Part shown: positions 32,411-45,700 of the stretch, one piece after another
Layout of the letters: each line of letters opens with the position of its first letter
Position numbering within the stretch: position 1 is the stretch's first letter
NCBI GenBank assembly: GCA_000727475.1
Contig: KL647307.1
Location: 1,874,580 to 1,938,579 of the forward strand
Reading direction: 5' to 3'
Length of the DNA: 64,000 nt
From: Sarcocystis neurona
Lineage: Eukaryota; Apicomplexa; Conoidasida; Eucoccidiorida; Sarcocystidae
Program-made: the position numbers and the translations under genes
Notes under the pieces: model-generated
Seen by the model: the letters and a program-made list of their open reading frames with translations, nothing else
Told to the model about the DNA's origin: nothing
The model's database searches: none

Positions 32411-35400
32411 GCAAGAAAATGAGTCGCCACGGCGGTAGCTTGCGCCGCCGATCACGCAGCGCGCGCCTGCGGTGTGTTGGTGTGCCGGTACGCGTCGAGC
32501 TTTCTTTTCCTCAAAATTCGCGTTGAGTAGACAATAATGCAAAACATTTAGACGTATACTGTAAAACTTTGGGCACAGCACACAATTCGAACAGTCAAAG
32601 CAGGGTCCTCAGAATTTTCGGTGAAATTAGTGTATGGTGTCCACGTCGGCGGCCCTCGCGGTGTATCAGACATTTCATCTTCCGCATGTGTAGGACGTAG
32701 TTTTCGTAGAGAGATAATTAGAGGAAAGTTGTTGAACGGAAACTAGACCGAACCTTCTACATTCTCGAGATGGACGGAATATCTCAGTATGACATTCCTT
32801 GTATGTCGAACGCGTCGCAGGAGTTTCACGAGTACGGAATGTCACCACTGGATAAGGAAGCTAGTTCATCTTTCTTGTTGGTTGTGACGCAAAATGTGCT
32901 ACAGCAGTATGAAGCTGTCTTTTTAGGAGTGCATGGCCGCACACGAATGTCTTGTTAGAAATATAATGCACTAATAATAGTACTTGTTGGATGCAATTAA
33001 GACGGACAAAAGTGACTATGTGCAGAACCGTGCCTCTCACCGGGCGGCACATATCTGAGTTAATGTGACACCGCCGCGTGTGTTTATAATCTGCATGTAC
33101 TTGGAGGTCGTTACGGTGTTAAAAGTGTACACTTTTTGCAGCTAGGAACTCGTACTTGGGGCTCTTTACTTCAGCAGTTGACGCACTGTCAGATATGTGT
33201 CTCCTCCGTTATAGCAGAAGGCCATCTGTCGAGCTCGATTCAACGTTGCAGACCCTGCGCAGTCCCAACAAGTTCCAATTCGAACTTGTGTGCCTGAAAC
33301 CTTGGTCTAGATAGTAGTGTCGACCGTGTATCTCTGCATGTCACGATCAAGATTGTTCTTTTTCTACTCGGCACCCCGTATATCTACTAAAATATACATC
33401 GTGTAGTAAATACGTGTGTCCGTTGTGAAGAAAACTGATCAGTGTCAAGTTGTGTAGATGTAGATTTCACTACCTTCATGATCTGACCTCCCCATAATCT
33501 CCAGCTTACACCTCGTTGACTTCTACATCATGTCCACATCATCCCCATATGGTCTTTTCGTCACTTCCGCAAAGTCCAGATCTTTTATCCTCTGGAGTGG
33601 ACATGTAAGCAGTGTTCAGCAGTTTATAGTATTTTCGGGATCCGGGGAGTAGCATGGCACCTTCGTGTTCTCTGGATACCTGGACTACATCAGCAGAAGT
33701 ATGTCTGTGGTATCTGGCGAAGATCGTTTCCCAGTCTGCACACCTCCTCACTAGCATACCACAGGAGTTCGAGTATCTCTTTGTGATCCCCGTGTATATC
33801 CTTAGGCTTCGTGAAGCACATGCGCGTGATTCATCGAATACTGCTATTATCTGACAGTGTACCTCCGCTTTCCCTTCGGACCGTCCCTCTCTCTGCATAT
33901 TCGTCGACTTCCCGTAGCGTCCGTCCTTTCTACGTGTAACAATTACACGTACACGCTAACACTTACCCGGTCCACTCCCTTATATGTACCCGTTGCATAT
34001 CTCCTTATTTCCCTGCGCAACATTAGTACTCCCACAGTTTTAAATCTCCAATCGAGCTTTTTCCACAGTACTTCTGCAATATTCCCACACGTTGTCCATA
34101 AGACTTCCATATAATCTTCGTGCGGTCCTTCTCCTTCCGTGTGTAACCACCATACCACAGTCACCACCATATTAACATGATAAATTCGTCTTAGCACCAA
34201 AGGACCTCGCTGCAGTTTCTGTATTACGTACTACTCCACAGTCCCTTCGTACCACATCAACGTGAATATCTTATTCGCTACGTATGTACTCTGCAAAAAC
34301 AAGTCCATGACGTGCTCGTGGTATCTCGTTCTCCCCCCCTCATACGTGCACACAGACTCCGTACGCCAGCCGCACTCGACGTCGTCGAGTTTCTACTTGG
34401 ACGATCACCATTTCTCTTCCAGTTTCTCCACAATTCTTCCGCATAATCTCACTAATGCCTCCCTTCACCACGGCGATACACGCTCTGTCGTCCCAGTGAG
34501 ACTTCTCTGTTATCTGGTGCTTGCTTTTTCCCGGTAGTTAGCCTGTTACCTCCTACGCGGTCTGCATAATATTTAGCGATTGCTTCCGCTAAATTTGTGA
34601 AACGACGCCCTTCACTTGCCCCCTCTGTTTCCCGTACCACCTGCGTGAGAGCCCGACGCCCCCGTATCCTCTCCTGTGAAAATATGCAGTTTCTCTCCTT
34701 TTTACATCCAGATGCCCTGTCTGTGACCACACGGTGACCTCCACACTGAATACCAAGCATCTGCGTGGTACTTCGCTAGTTGCCCCAGTTTCCTTTCCGC
34801 CACACCATTAGATCTGCTTCCCACTTCCAGCACAAACCGGTGCACTATGTCTCTTTATCTCCGTAGTCGCTTCAGGCGCATCCGTTACCTGAGGCGCAAA
34901 TACTATGTTCCATATTATCTCAATTTCACATACGCATTACAGCGCATCCATATCACCGTAACTGTATATCCATAGTATTGGTTTGATCTTTACGTTCGAA
35001 ATCTCCCACATTTCGTCAGACGTACCATATGTGTCCTAAGACGAAGCTACGTCTAGGGTACCCGCAGCATAGTCTCTCCAGAGTACCCTCCTCATAACTC
35101 CAAATTATTTCTTTTATTTTCTCTCCGGAGTTCACACACCGTATCTGTGTTGCCTCTTCTTTGACTTCTACAACGTTCTTCCGCCTTTCCTTTAGCGGGT
35201 CTTGACGCAGTGCTCGAATTCTCCCCGGCTTCTTGCCCCGCTCTAAAAGGCGGCACATCCCGTGTGATCCTTTTAAATCATTTGTACTTTATCTTCATCA
35301 ACTCCGGATTGCCTCAATAATTTTGTCACTGTAGTACCTGTTGTATATTTCACCCGTTACGTCACGAGGAGACTGAGAAGGCAGAGACACAGGACAACAC

Positions 35401-36370
35401 GAGAAGAAAAAGGACAAACGCTTGGAAGCTGTTTTATACAGGAATCGTAGGCTGTTGTCCATGTGTACACATAAAAGAGAAGCGGCGGTAGACGACCAGT
35501 ACGACTAGTGTCCGACGGTGCAGTTGTAGAAGCAGCAGTGGCACGAGGGACACTTATGCAGACACAGACATCCGGAGCAGCAGCATCTGCTATTGCAGCG
35601 GCCCTTTTTATTCTGTTTCCAGGGCAGCTGTGTCGTTCACTGCCTTAATGGAAGCAATTACTACTATCATGAATTAAAGCATCACCAGCGGGAGCAGCGG
35701 CACATACACCCTCGAAGTGAACAGTCGGGGGAGCAGTCACTAGAGGGCCACTGCCGACAGCAAGAGCGTCAACAGTAACAACCGTGTCACACGCAGCAGC
35801 AACGTGGTCGTTCCAGAATCTGCAGTCACATCAGTAGCAACAGCAAAATTAGCTGCACACGAGTGAACGCACTAGGAAAGCTGGCACCACCGTCAGCAAT
35901 GGGATCTGCAGCAGCAAGGGGGGCAGCAATGTCTGCAGCAGGTTCCCACGCAGCGTTAAAAGCAGCATTTCCAGCAGTAGTCCCACAAGCAGAAGCAGCG
36001 CTGGATCATGAGCAGAAAAACACAAAAGACCCACCGTGACGGTACCTCCAGGTGCAACGACAGCAGCAGAAGGACGGTCAGTGCCACAGAAAGTAGCAGC
36101 CTCGAAACAGCCCCTCGGGTAAGCAGCAGAAGCACACCTCGCAGCAGCAGCAAGACGAGAGGCGCGGGGATTCTTGAATCAGCGCTGCCCACTGCAATGG
36201 CAGGCGAGAGAGAGCCACCGTGAGCTGACGAAGCATGAAGTTGTACCAGAAGCAAAGCCACTTCAGCTTTCGTTGCGAAGGGTGACTTCACAGAATAGCA
36301 CAAGTAGGGGAACGGACATAAGATTCCGCGAAAACGTCACATAGGAAGAGGAGCTGGAAGTTAGTCAAAA
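32410..36370. other. repeat-poor, gene-poor island
   Basis: About 4 kb with almost no CAG or TA satellite, unlike its surroundings. Minus-strand frames at 33539-33898, 33943-34200, 34452-34760 and 35016-35258 lie in the same orientation and look mildly protein-like, but are broken by stops and have no recognised domain. They might be remnants of a mobile element; this is speculation. Sparse CAG appears at 35520-36200. Confidence 0.4.
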
Positions 36371-38554
36371 CAACGTTGTAATTCGGAGAAAGTCTACGTC
36401 GGCGACGACCGACGTGTCACGAGTACAAATACTGCGAGTCCTCCACTCGTTTTTTGGCACTCCTCGTGCACGTCATGCTCTGAGTTGTTTCGACGGTTCG
36501 AAGTTATATTTAATACAACGACAACCGGTCGCAGATCTGCTGTGTAACGCAGTGCGGCGCCCACAGCCGCCGGGGTGAGTGGCGCGCACAGGATGGCACG
36601 CTTTCTGTTTCTCTCCCTGGCGGAGATAACTCTGCCATTCGTTTTTCGAATGACTCGCTTCCTATAAGGGCAGGAGAATACGTTCTGCTGTGTACATCAC
36701 CCCGCACGTGCAGGCATGTGTGCGCGTGTATGTATCCCCTGTCTGCGCACCCATGCGGCTAGGTTTTTTTAGGCGTACGCGTGCAGGCGTATCTCTGCCC
36801 TGTCTGTCTACTTGCCCACATGCATAAAGACCGACGTCTCAGTCCTGCATACAATCGTGTCTACAAAAATCGCAGACCCCCCTGGCAAGCAGAGTGCCCT
36901 CCCTCTGAATTCGCAGCCGTTGTCACGTGCACTACCATAATGTGTGCAAACGAACACTACGCCTATCTCTGTCTTAGCACGTATGCCGGCGGCGTTTCAC
37001 CGGCACTACGGTGTTTGTGATTTCCCCTGTGTACAGCTATACCCACACACACACAAATAGGCATTCAAGTATACACATATATGTGGGTCTGGGTCCGTGT
37101 CTGTCCTTTGTATATGAAGAAATACAGACCAGTTTCATATACGTCAGACAAGTGGACATTCTATACATGGGTGGCATGGCTGCGGGTAGCTGCAGCAGTC
37201 ATGACTTTCTTGATGTAGACACGTGTCGCTGCAGATGCCAATAACAACTGCGTCGGCTGCTGCGATGCGCGAGCTCAGGAACAATCTGGGGCTCGGCCGC
37301 GAACCTCTCAAAAACCTTTTTTCTTCGACGGAACCTTGGTGCGTCCGTCTCGTGTTCCGCTCTTTATGTTCGAACATATATATGTGGAAGTGACGCGGAT
37401 GTCAGCACGGAAAGGTGCAGCGTAGCAGCCCCGTTTTTTTGCTGAAAAACCCGTCCGCGCAGCACTTTATTTGGAGCAGGTCATACGCAGGTCCGGGAAG
37501 TCGACAGGTTCATCAGCACATGCACACGTGTCTGTACCTCTCTATGTACCTGCACATATATATATATATATATAGGTGCGTGTGTATATCTGCAGACATT
37601 ATCCATAGATATATGTAGACAGAGAGAGTAAGTTATAAATCAACAGAAATACGTACACACCCACACCTTGTCTGCGTCACTTCAAGAGGGACAAGGGGTG
37701 CAGAATACACCACGCTACAAAATTACTCCAGCAGCAGCCTGTGGGTCGAATGACTAGGAGGCGTCCCTGCTCTGGCACATGTGTAGCGATATTTACATAC
37801 ATGGACACGCGCGCATCTGCTTAGCACGTCTATCCCCATTTCACAACCTTCCGACTCCGACCGGGGGTGACGTTTTCAACAAAAATTTCCACAGTCTCCT
37901 GCACTTCTCTCTACGTTACACACATATACGGATAACGTATGCAGATATTCACGCGTACCGACATACAAGTGAGTATCTACGTAGACTGCCCCCACGAGAT
38001 ATAGGTGCGGCGAACTTTCGGAAAGACTCGTCTGTTCGACATGCTTGTAGAGTTGCTTCAAATATACATATATATATATATATATGAATATATGTATACA
38101 TGTATGTATACAATGAGTGACGCTTATGTAGAAATAGACACGGCTATGTGTGTTGCTTTCTTCGGGTATACACAGAGGCCACACACGTCAAAAGGACGCA
38201 GTCACACACACACACACACACATGTGTAGACAACTTACATATGTACATTACACATGCGCACGCCCAGTACTCCACACGTCTACACACCCGCATACATACA
38301 CGCATGCGAAGAAGCATTTAAAAAAACATCTGTGAAGGTCGCTTCAAATTTCTGACGACTGAGACAGGCTGCGGAACACTGCAAGGGCAGACGTGCAGGT
38401 CGGCGAGAAGTTTCTCTTTTTCCTCGCGCGTCCCTGTGTGCCGCTCCCGACCAAACAAATGCGCTCCCTTTGGAGCGCGGGCCTACGTCTTGCTGTCCGA
38501 AGGGAGGAGGGGAGAAGAAAAAAAGGATCTCTCCACAAAGGCGCGTACACAGGC

Positions 38555-39005
38555 AGTCTCTCTCTATGTCTCCTTCTCTCTCTCTGTCTCCTCTCTCTGT
38601 GTCTCCTTCTCTATGTGTCTCCTCCTCTCTATGTGTCTCCTCCTCTCTATGTGTCTCCTCCTCTCTGTGTGTCTCCCACCCTCTCTCCCCGTCTCCTTCT
38701 CTCTCCGTGTCTCCTCCTCTCTGTGTGTCTCCCTCCCTCTCTCGCTGTCTCCTCCTCTCCCTGTCTCCTCCTCTCCCTGTCTCCTCTTCTCTCTGTGTCT
38801 CTTCCTGTCTCTGTGTCTCCTTCTGTCTCTCTGTGTTTCCCTCCCTCTCTGTCTCCTCCTCTCTCTGTGTCTCCTTCTCTCTCTGTGTCTCCTCTTCTCC
38901 CTGTGTCTCCCTTCCTCTCCCCCTGTCTCCCCCTCTCTGTGTGTCTTATTCTCTCTCTGTGTCTCCTCCTCTCTATGTCTCTCCCTCCCTCCCTCTCTCT
39001 CTGCA
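38555..39005. repeat. CT-rich TCTCTCTGTGTCTCCTCC minisatellite
   Basis: More than 20 degenerate units of TCTCTCTGTGTCTCCTCC. It is the reverse-strand version of the GA-rich blocks at 1-340 and 22555-22960. Confidence 0.9.
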
Positions 39006-39429
39006 TGCGCGCGGACAGTTTTCGTAAGCAGTTTCGCTCACGTGTATGTATGTGCGTATGTTTGTGGAACAGAAAAAGAAGGAACTGCTCACTCTCTTGT
39101 ATAGCTCTACATGTGCTGCGTCAACACAAGAAACGACCACGTGGAGATCAATATATATATGTGTACATATGTATATGCAGAGAGACACATATATACAGAG
39201 ATATAATACGGACAGCCACAGAGAAGGACTTCTACACAGAAGGGCTCATACGCACAGATATCTCATGATACACAAGCAAACAGATATACACATACGTGTG
39301 TATTCATATACAGAGAGAAACAGACACGTGGACACACCTCCATACGGAGGGAGAAACAATCACGTATGTAGACGTGAAGACAGAGGTACAGAAATACGCA
39401 GACATAAAATTCTTTCTCGAGAGCCACAT

Positions 39430-39532
39430 ATATATAGAGAGAGAGGGAAACACACACACACACACACATACACACACATACACACACACACATACACATA
39501 CACACATACACATACACACACACACACACCGC
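39430..39532. repeat. CA/CACATA microsatellite
   Basis: ACACACACACACATACACAC runs just upstream of unique sequence. Confidence 0.9.
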
Positions 39533-40426
39533 CATGCATATACACATGTATATACAGAAATAGAGACGTGGGTATACTTGTTTGATGAGAGAGAAACTCT
39601 GCATTCATCTTGGCGCCTCCCGCATTTTTCGACGGTAGAAGTTCGACAGTCGTGGGCAGAGAGAAATCCAAGAGAAGCCTACGCTGCGTGAGACGGAGGC
39701 CGGCTCTGGGGCGGCGAGGACAATCGAGAAGCCGTTTGATAGAAGTGAGGAGAAGGAAAAGGAGCAGAAAAAAGAAAAAGACGAACACGGTAGAAGGCAG
39801 CATGAGAAGAAAGAGGGACAAAGCGAGAGCTGTCGAAGACGCACACCTGCTGACAAAACTGCAGTTATCTGAGCACAGAGACAGGAGCACTCGACGACGC
39901 CGTCTCCCTAGGAACACGGAGACGCCGATATTTTCTAGCAGCACGAGCAGCGAAGGAAGAAAGGAGACAAAAGGAAGAAAGTGGAAGGAGCTGACGGAGG
40001 AGTCGATCCACGGACGCCCCCCACACATGCGGCTCTTCTTGGCAACCTCCACACGTTCGTAGACAGAGAAAGCGCGAAAGACAGAGACATGTGCATGGGT
40101 GGTCCCAACGAAGAAACGGCGCGCAGTTTCTTCGGTATTTCGACATTCCAGACGGAGTAGAAAAACAAGGAGACGGGGAGACACAGAAGAAAGTAGAGGA
40201 AGGTTCAGGCCAGTTTCTGGTCACACAGAGATAAGTGGACGGCAGTCCAGTTGCAGCTGTTAACGCAGAGAGGCTCGACTCCCCCACCAAGGGTGGTGCT
40301 GCTTCCTTTTCCTCTACTTGTCTGCATGCAGGGGGCACACATGTGACGTCTACTTTTACGTGCAGGGGCATGACACGGGTGTGAATTCGCACGTGTGTAT
40401 ACGTTTGTGTGTAGACGTATTGTCTA

Positions 40427-40722
40427 TCAAAAGGACACCCGACGACTGGCCCGCGGTTCCTGCGGCTCGGGAGGAAGACAGCCGCGCGGAGCAGAGAGCA
40501 GAGGGACAGAAAACAGACACAAGTCATCCCGCTCCGTGCAAGGGACGAAGTACACCTCGCCATCTTCTTCTTCTTCGTCTTCATCTGCTACTTCTCCTTC
40601 GTCATCGAAAATGGGGACACGACGCAGAGGGCGAGAGACATATCTCAGCTTGCGGCCGTCGCAATACCTGCGCGCCCAGCACTCGCAGAGAGAAGAGAGC
40701 AGCGCGCGTGCCGTGTCGAAGA
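40427..40722 (-). CDS. unidentified protein, last exon
   Basis: 98 codons plus stop, with an acidic cluster (DDEGEVADEDEEEEDGEV) and Pro/Arg-rich end. It could be spliced again before the stop. Confidence 0.45.
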
Positions 40723-41638
40723 CTGCAGCAGCAGCTGGGAGAAGATAAAGACGGGAAGGAGAAGAAGGCGACTGGAACGGCAGACGTGCGGAAGACCCAA
40801 AACGCCCGAAGGCGAAGAAAAGACGCAGCAGAAACAGAAAAGGACATACTGCGATATACTCTGCCACAACGACTCACAACAGAACAGACATGTACATACA
40901 GGAGAAGGAGTGAAACGACCCCTCACTACTCGCCTCAGATATGTGAAAATAACGTAATATGTACTTATACATGTCGTACTGCCTCTCTACATTCCTATCA
41001 TACTCGCTCAGACACAAATATCTATACAGACACATATATATGTGTATGTATCATTCTCTGTGTATACTTCTCACTACCAAATATTAATATATATGTGCTT
41101 CTTATCATACTTGTTTAGGTACATATATCTATACAGACATATATATATACATATATATATGTACGTATCATTCTTTCTATATACTTCTCACTACCAAATA
41201 TTAGATATATATGTGCTTGTTTCTTTATATTTACGTGTCATTTCCTGTTCCACACGCCTACACATATGTAGGACGACGAAGACAAGGAGACGCTTGCACA
41301 CATATGAAAAGTCCGGCCACACATATACGTACATACATGCAAAACTCTATATATATATATGATTGATTGGGCTTGCAATACATATATATGTGTTCATAAA
41401 TGTATACTTATCCACACACATATATTTGTTGCAAGCGCATTTCTTCGAATATACAAGCGTGCGTAGGTTACCATATATATATATATCTACACTTATACGC
41501 ACTTCACGTTGAACTTCTTCTTCTCCATTGATGTACAAGTGAGGAAGCACACCTGCCTTCAACGTGTACACGCAAATATAACGCCCCCAGGACTCCCAGT
41601 GAACCCAACGTTCGCTAGATGCTTCCAAAAACACACAC
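40427..41638 (-). CDS. two phase-compatible exons of an unidentified protein
   Basis: Exon 41638-41499 lies between TTTCTGTTAG and GAAGTGC/GTATAAG. It reads about 46 protein-like residues with SSERWVHWESWGRYICVYTL and LPHLYINGEEEVQREV. Exon 40722-40427 follows CTGCTGCAG; the one base carried over restores the frame (LFDTARALLSSLCECWARRY, an acidic run, VYFVPCTERDD) and runs to a stop. No family was recognised. The first exon needs a two-base carry-over from an upstream exon. That could be in SEC63, if its last exon is spliced rather than ending at 41920, or in an unseen exon of a separate gene. Confidence 0.45.
41499..41638 (-). CDS. unidentified protein, internal exon
   Basis: 140 bases with clear splice sites on both sides and aromatic-rich, non-repetitive coding sequence inside a satellite region. 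Confidence 0.5.
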
Positions 41639-41644
41639 CTAACA

Positions 41645-42040
41645 GAAATTAAGAACAAATAACGAAGCAATACATATATATATATATGCATAGCTACGTA
41701 CATTCTGTATATATACATGTATGTATAAATGTATACATGTGTGCGTATGTTTAAGCACCCATGTATGTATAAATGTATACATGTGTGCGTATGTTTAAGC
41801 ACATTCTCTCTCTCTCTCTATCTATACATTTATATATATATATATATACGTACTCGTGTAGGCGTGTCAAAGGACATTCTTTACGTATATATATATATAT
41901 ATGTAAAGCGTATGCGTATCTAGGACATTCTACATGTATATATATATATATATGTGTATGCATATCTAGTTACTATATATATTATATATATGTGTATATG
42001 TGTATACATGTACGTACACACAGATATACAGAGGTGTTGA
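41645..42040. repeat. TA satellite with 44-bp direct repeat
   Basis: A 44-base unit starting ATGTATGTATAAATGTATAC occurs at 41717 and 41761, almost identical. TATATA runs follow and reach the SEC63 stop region. Confidence 0.85.
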
Positions 42041-42740
42041 GTAGGGTTGGGCATCATAAACAACAGAGAAATGGGTAAGATATGTGGAAGCTTCAAATAT
42101 TTGCACAGAGGAAAGCTGGAGCGTGGGCAGTCGCAGTGTTCACCTGTTCGCGCGCTGCAGCCGGTAGAAAGAATAGGAACAGGGAGTTGCTGCTGCTGTT
42201 GCTGCTGCTGTTGCTGCTGCTGTTGCTGCTGCTGCGGTTTTTGTTGCTGCTGCTGTTGCTGTTCTGCAGGAGGGAGCGGGGTGGGCGTTTGCGCAGGCGT
42301 AGAATCGAGCTGCTGCTGCGGAGCCTCGCTCGGCTGCGTCGCCTCCTTTGTTGCCGGCTGCTGCAGTTCTGGTGCCGCCTCTTTCTCTTCTCCGTCTCTG
42401 TCTCCTGCGTCCTCTATGGCACTCTGTTGCTGCTGCTGCTGCTGTTTCTTCTTCTTGGAAAGCGCCTGCTGCTGTGTCTCTTGCTGCTGTTGCTGCGGCG
42501 CATCAGAAGGCGACGCCGTCGCTGCTCCCCCACCTCCTCCGCGTCCCATCCCCCCTTCCCCTTCTTCTGCTGCTGTCCCTGCTGCCGCTGTCCCTGCTGC
42601 TGCTGTCGCTGCACCTGCTGTCGCAGCACCTGCTGCCGCTGCGCCTGCTGCTGCTTCCGCTGCTTTCTTCTTCACGGTGACTCTCGATCCTTCCTCCAGA
42701 TCAAACACTTCTTCTTCGTCGCTTGAGTCATATATGTCCC
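41920..42740 (-). CDS. SEC63: SEC63 exon 10 (C-terminal)
   Basis: Begins GDIYDSSDEEEVFDLEEGSR, then Lys, poly-Ala, Gly and poly-Gln segments. The last 30 or so residues are encoded by TA satellite up to TAG at 41920, so the true end may be an earlier splice. One candidate donor, ACAG/GTGAAC near 42139, has phase 1. Confidence 0.8.
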
Positions 42741-45700
42741 CTGCAAAGGACAAAGACACGCAGCCACTTCCGCATGCAGCAGCTTCCTTCCCGCGCCCTT
42801 TCTCCCTCGCTTTCTTTGCTGGAAACAGATACGAAAAAGCACGTGTCGACCCACGCCGCGCGCTCCTCCCCTCACGCACAGAGAGCACCAAGCAACACCA
42901 ACAGACCGACACGAAAAGAAGAAAGGAGAGAAAATGAGAAATAGGAGATACAGCCGCACATACAGCAGCGCACCAAAAACGCAGAAAAGACCTCCGTATA
43001 CACACTCAGCGAGAAAAGGGACGAAAAACGAGACAGAGACGGAGACGGCGGGATAGAAAGGACACAGGCGTGTCGTGCGGAGACGAGTCGGGCAAGGTGC
43101 CTCGACGCCACGGCTCTTCACAGATCTACGTAAAAGTAAATAAAAAAAGAGAGAAACTTATGTATAGAAAACGTAAATGTCTGCAACTCAGACGACTTCA
43201 CGTGTCCCCCATGCATTCATAGAGAGATATGTCCACGTACAGACAAATCCGGTCCGCAGGCGCCAATGTAGACGGAGAGACTGATATATATATATACAGA
43301 GAGAAAGGAAGAGAGAGACAGAGGAAGGGCAAAGTAGACAAAAGGAAGAAGAGTGCTGCTTACCGAGCATCTGCTGGAAGAGCGTCGGCTCTTCATCTAA
43401 GCGAACGTCGTCAGGATGTACCCAGACGTCCCGCGGCTTCTCTTCCGGACTAAACGCTGCAAACGTGACGCACCAGGTACCAAGTCAAACAGGACGAAGA
43501 AATCAGCCCCGCAGCAGCAGCAACGGCAGAAAACCTGTGGTCACAGCAGCAGCAACCGCAGCAGCAGCAGCAGTCGCAGCAGCAGCAACAGCAGTCGCAG
43601 CAGTGGCAGGAGCAGTGGCAGCAGCAGCGGTGTCAGAACGAACACGGGAAGAAGAAGTGGCACCAGAAGACGACGGAAGAGAGCAGGGAGAATCGAAAAA
43701 GAGCAGCACGACAGACCGAGGAAAAACAGCAGTGGGAATGACAGAAGAAGAGCGGCGGGACAAAAGAGAGGAGGAGAAGAGCGGCAGGAAGAACAGAGGA
43801 AAGCGGCATGAACAACACAGAAGACGAGCAGCTGGAACAACACAAGACAGAAGCAGCAAGAAAACAGTAGCGAACCAACACAAACGACAGAGGAGAGGCA
43901 GCAGGAACAACAAAAGTGAAGCAGGAGGAAGAGGAGAAGAGAGGCAGCAGGAAAAAGAGAAGAGCAGCAGCAGTTGCAGCAGCAGTATCTGTACAGGCGG
44001 GTAGTTATGTAACAAAGCTGACTGAGTGCAGCAGGAGCATCAGCTGCTGTAGAAAGAAGCTGCAAAGCTACTCGTGGAAAGTCGTCCAGCGTTTCATAGG
44101 CCAGCAGTGTCACCGCGGAAGGAGCAACAGCAGCAGCAGCGGATCCAGAAGGTGCACGCGGTGGAAGGCGGAGAAAGAGGGGCAGGAGCAAGATCGTCGC
44201 GTGGGAGTGTTGAGGCAGCAAAAGAAGCGGCGACAGCAACAACAGCAGGAAACGTGTGGCGAAGAAGTTGTATGCATCTTGAGCAGCAGGAGCAGCAGCA
44301 GCAGGAGCAGGAGGCGCAGCAGCAGCAAAGTCACTGCAAGTTCCTCCACAGGAAGAACAACCGCAGCAGTTGTCGCTGGTCCACAGATAAACCAAAAACG
44401 CAGGGAGAAGCGCAGCAAGGCGAGCTGAAGAAGGGCGACACAGGAAGTACCCCAAACGGCAACAGGGGGAAGGAATCAGCAAGAGAAACAGACGCAGCGC
44501 AGAAACAGCAGCAGCCACAGCCGGGGAGTTCTGCACAGTAGCAACACGAGAGAGAGACAGCAGCAGCAGCAGACAGAGGGCGAAGAAAAGGACAAGAAGC
44601 AGCAGCGGCAACGAAAGAGGAAGGAAAGAAGGGGAAGAATAACAAGAAGAAACAGCAGCACAAGGGCAGACGATAGAGAAGAGGAAAAGGAAGACGAGGA
44701 CGAAGAGGTCAAGAACGAAAGCGGACAAAGACGAAGAAGAAGCAACAGCAGCAGCACAGAGGGAGAAAGAAACAGCAGCAGCAGCGGAAGAAGAAGACGA
44801 AGCAGACGAAGAAGGAGAAGCAAAGGCAGACACGAAGAAGGAGATGAAGAGGCAACAGCAGAAGCAGAGAGGACTGAAAGAAGCGGAGACAGCAGCAGCA
44901 CCAAAGAAGAAGAAGCTGAGAGAAGTTCAATACCTCGAAATTCTACGTCGGCAGAGCAATCGCACCCTGCGTAGGAGTCGCAGAGGGCCAGAACGGTGAG
45001 ACTTTGCTTCCCTCCCTTAGCAACGCGGAACTGAATTTTCTCTTCGACGATTTTCTCGAGATTCCTCGTCCGGTGAAAATTGAGAATACGTCCTGAAAAG
45101 AAAGAAAAGCAGAGGCGCTTCCTCTCTGTCTCCCTCGCGAAAGCAGCGACAAGTGCGACGCATGCACCTCTCCCATCCCCACGCACACGGGGAGAAAACC
45201 ACTACCGCCACACACGTTGTCTCCTTTTCTCTAAAAAGAGGTGCACACACTTCTTGTGCTGCTCCTGCTCGATAACTAAAGGAAACGTCACAAGGCTCTG
45301 CCTTCCTCTTCTTCTTCTTCTCCGCGTTCTCTCACTACAAAAACTTCGTGTCCATCTGTTAAAACAGCAGAGGGACCTCGCCAGCGACGCTGCTGCAACG
45401 CATCCACACATATATGTATGCACGACTGTGTCTATCCTTCCTCTACAGTGTCGACGTATCTACCCTGTGCGCGGTGATTACACACGCATATATACATGCA
45501 TATGGGAGCGTACGCATATATGTGTACGCTCCCATGTCCAGCTACGTCCAGACGACCCGGTGTACATATAAAATATATAACGTAAATAGCAAGCCAGAGG
45601 CGCCTGTGTTTGTACGGAGTGTCCACATACACATATATATACATGAATAGATCTACTACATCCGCAGAAGTAGATCAGGACGTACATATACGTCCATACA

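Larger units (their letters stand above)
36370..40420. other. intergenic region dominated by satellites
   Basis: Unique sequence at 36370-37000, TA/CA satellite at 37030-38330 (interrupted), CT-rich minisatellite at 38555-39005 and CA/TA satellite at 39130-39560. The stretch 39600-40420 is mixed. Minus-strand frames in it have no recognised domain. Confidence 0.5.

Noticed and set aside
33539..35258. Retrotransposon gag/pol remnant
   Set aside because: No protease, reverse transcriptase or zinc-knuckle motif could be read and no terminal repeats were seen, so it is kept only as a low-confidence suggestion.
38393..39268. 291-codon plus-strand frame rich in Ser/Leu/Val/Cys
   Set aside because: It is a translation of the TCTCTCTGTGTCTCC minisatellite. 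Three overlapping frames are equally open.
43541..44833. 430-codon minus-strand Leu/Ser/Cys-rich frame suggesting a membrane protein
   Set aside because: It lies wholly in SEC63 intron 8, where exons 8 and 9 join in phase, and is made of CTG and CTTCTT repeats.
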